Shown one piece after another: positions 63,023-64,000 of a stretch of 64,000 bases of DNA. The translations under genes were made by a program, and so were the position numbers. The first letter of the stretch is position 1; the number at the start of each line of letters is the position of its first letter. Source of the stretch: Alkalicoccus luteus (lineage in GTDB: Bacteria; Bacillota; Bacilli; Bacillales; Salisediminibacteriaceae); NCBI RefSeq assembly GCF_012034335.1, contig NZ_JAATHJ010000002.1:62001-126000 (forward strand), read 5' to 3'. Under the pieces are notes generated by a model, which searched no databases, was not told the DNA's origin, and was given only the letters and a program-made list of their open reading frames with translations.

Positions 63023-64000
63023 CAGTCGATGCGCTGAGATAAATCACCAGCCTGTCTCGACAGAGCCTCACGAAGAAGAAGATACTGTTCATTCTGCCAG
63101 AACGCTTCGGACTGTACAAGTCTAGCTGCATCTTCACGGGCTGTCTCGAGGGCACGGTAATCCTCTACGATATCTGCCACTTTAAGCTGAGGGAGACCGC
63201 TTTGCTTGTAACCAAAAAAATCTCCAGGTCCGCGCATCTCCAAATCCCGTCTGGACAGCTCGAAACCGTCTGTTGTTTCTGTCATGATAGCCATTCGCTC
63301 TCTGCCTGATTCGGACTTTGGATCGGCAAGCAGAATACAATAAGACTGCTCGCTTCCTCGTCCTACTCTTCCGCGCAGCTGATGAAGCTGTGCGAGCCCG
63401 AACCGGTTTGCATCATAAATAACCATAACCGAGGCATTTGGAACATTAACCCCGACCTCCACTACCGTTGTCGAAACAAGAATATCCACATTCCCCGAAG
63501 CAAATGCCTGCATGACTTCTTCTTTTTCCGGACCAGGGAGTCTACCGTGCATAAGCCCTGTCGTTAAATCGGGCAATGCTGCCTGGAAGCGTGCGTGCAG
63601 ATCAATCGCATTTTGTACATCAAGCACTTCCGATTCCTCGATCAGTGGACAGATAACATACGCTTGACGCCCTTTGGCCACTTCCTTTTGAATAAATTGC
63701 ATGACTCTCGGCAGCGTGTCCGGTTTCGCCCAGTACGTTTCAATCTGCTTCCGGCCAGCCGGCATTTCATCGATTGTAGAAACATCCATGTCACCAAATG
63801 CCGTGATCGCAAGCGTTCTGGGGATCGGCGTAGCGGTCATAAATAACACATCCGGGTTCATTCCCTTTTCCCTGAGAACACGACGCTGCTGAACGCCGAA
63901 GCGATGCTGTTCATCCGTGATAACAAGTCCAAGTCTGAAGAAGTCCACGGTATCCTGTATCAGTGCATGAGTGCCTGTGATCACATCTATCTCTCCGTCT
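63022..64000 (-). CDS. recG: ATP-dependent DNA helicase RecG, C-terminal part
   Basis: Branch-migration helicase that remodels stalled forks and recombination intermediates. The visible 325 residues are the C-terminal part, starting at [15 protein letters not shown]. Superfamily 2 motifs are seen: TDEQHRFGV (DEQH-type box), [22 protein letters not shown] and QLRGRVGRG. The C-terminal RecG segment with [13 protein letters not shown] is intact. The frame is open to the right edge of the window, so the wedge domain and Walker A are outside. Confidence 0.97.
   Translation of the reverse strand, partial: DGEIDVITGTHALIQDTVDFFRLGLVITDEQHRFGVQQRRVLREKGMNPDVLFMTATPIPRTLAITAFGDMDVSTIDEMPAGRKQIETYWAKPDTLPRVMQFIQKEVAKGRQAYVICPLIEESEVLDVQNAIDLHARFQAALPDLTTGLMHGRLPGPEKEEVMQAFASGNVDILVSTTVVEVGVNVPNASVMVIYDANRFGLAQLHQLRGRVGRGSEQSYCILLADPKSESGRERMAIMTETTDGFELSRRDLEMRGPGDFFGYKQSGLPQLKVADIVEDYRALETAREDAARLVQSEAFWQNEQYLLLREALSRQAGDLSQRID

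Noticed and set aside
1-64000. tRNA, rRNA, CRISPR arrays, prophage, toxin-antitoxin or intact insertion sequence
   Set aside because: No regularly spaced repeats, clover-leaf genes, transposase or phage proteins were seen; gene order is that of the conserved Bacillaceae core.

Overview
The window is a continuous chromosomal segment of a motile, low-to-mid GC Gram-positive bacterium of the family Bacillaceae. Gene content and order match the Bacillus subtilis recG-to-cdsA interval almost gene for gene: a single large fla/che operon, the codV-hslV-hslU-codY cluster, SwrB/SwrD/YlqG/YlqH-type proteins, FapR control of lipid genes, and a serine/lysine type signal peptidase. The species cannot be named from the sequence. 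Seventy-three of 75 coding entries lie on the minus strand, so transcription runs from the right end of the window to the left. The exceptions are two small plus-strand genes at 57.8-58.5 kb.

Read in the direction of transcription: (1) recG (C-terminal part), then the FapR-controlled lipid operon fapR-plsX-fabD-fabG-acpP, then rnc. (2) A plus-strand pair, a DUF1128 gene (yfkK-like) and kapB, sits between rnc and smc. In B. subtilis rnc-smc-ftsY is one operon. (3) smc-ftsY-ylxM-ffh, rpsP-khpA-ylqD-rimM-trmD and rplS: chromosome organisation, protein targeting and ribosome/tRNA maturation. (4) sip (lepB), rbgA, rnhB, and ylqG-ylqH, which encode relatives of the flagellar FliK and of the FlhB cytoplasmic domain. 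ylqG is split at a run of eight A. (5) sucCD, dprA, topA, trmFO, then xerC(codV)-hslV-hslU-codY. (6) A 625-base intergenic region with the probable fla/che promoter. (7) A 28-kb operon of 35 tightly packed genes, flgB to swrB: rod, hook, basal body, switch, export apparatus, chemotaxis, FlhF/FlhG placement proteins and the motility sigma factor. It carries three genes absent from the B. subtilis operon: a TIGR02530-type protein before flgE, a small two-helix membrane protein between cheD and sigD, and a DUF342 (FapA-like) protein between sigD and swrB. (8) rpsB-tsf-pyrH-frr, uppS and the 5' part of cdsA.

Control elements readable from sequence include SigA-type promoters before fapR, smc, rpsP, rplS, topA, xerC, flgB, rpsB and uppS; a FapR operator; structured leaders before rpsB and rplS; and several intrinsic terminators (kapB/rnc, rplS, sucD, rpsB/tsf, tsf/pyrH).

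I saw no tRNA, rRNA, CRISPR array, prophage or intact insertion sequence. Most of the window is conserved core genome. The observations most worth a second look are the ylqG homopolymer frameshift, a perfect inverted repeat bracketing the -10 of the xerC-hslVU-codY promoter, the three-way-junction leader of rpsB, the HslV N-terminus, the rnc/smc operon interruption, and the extra small genes of the fla/che operon.
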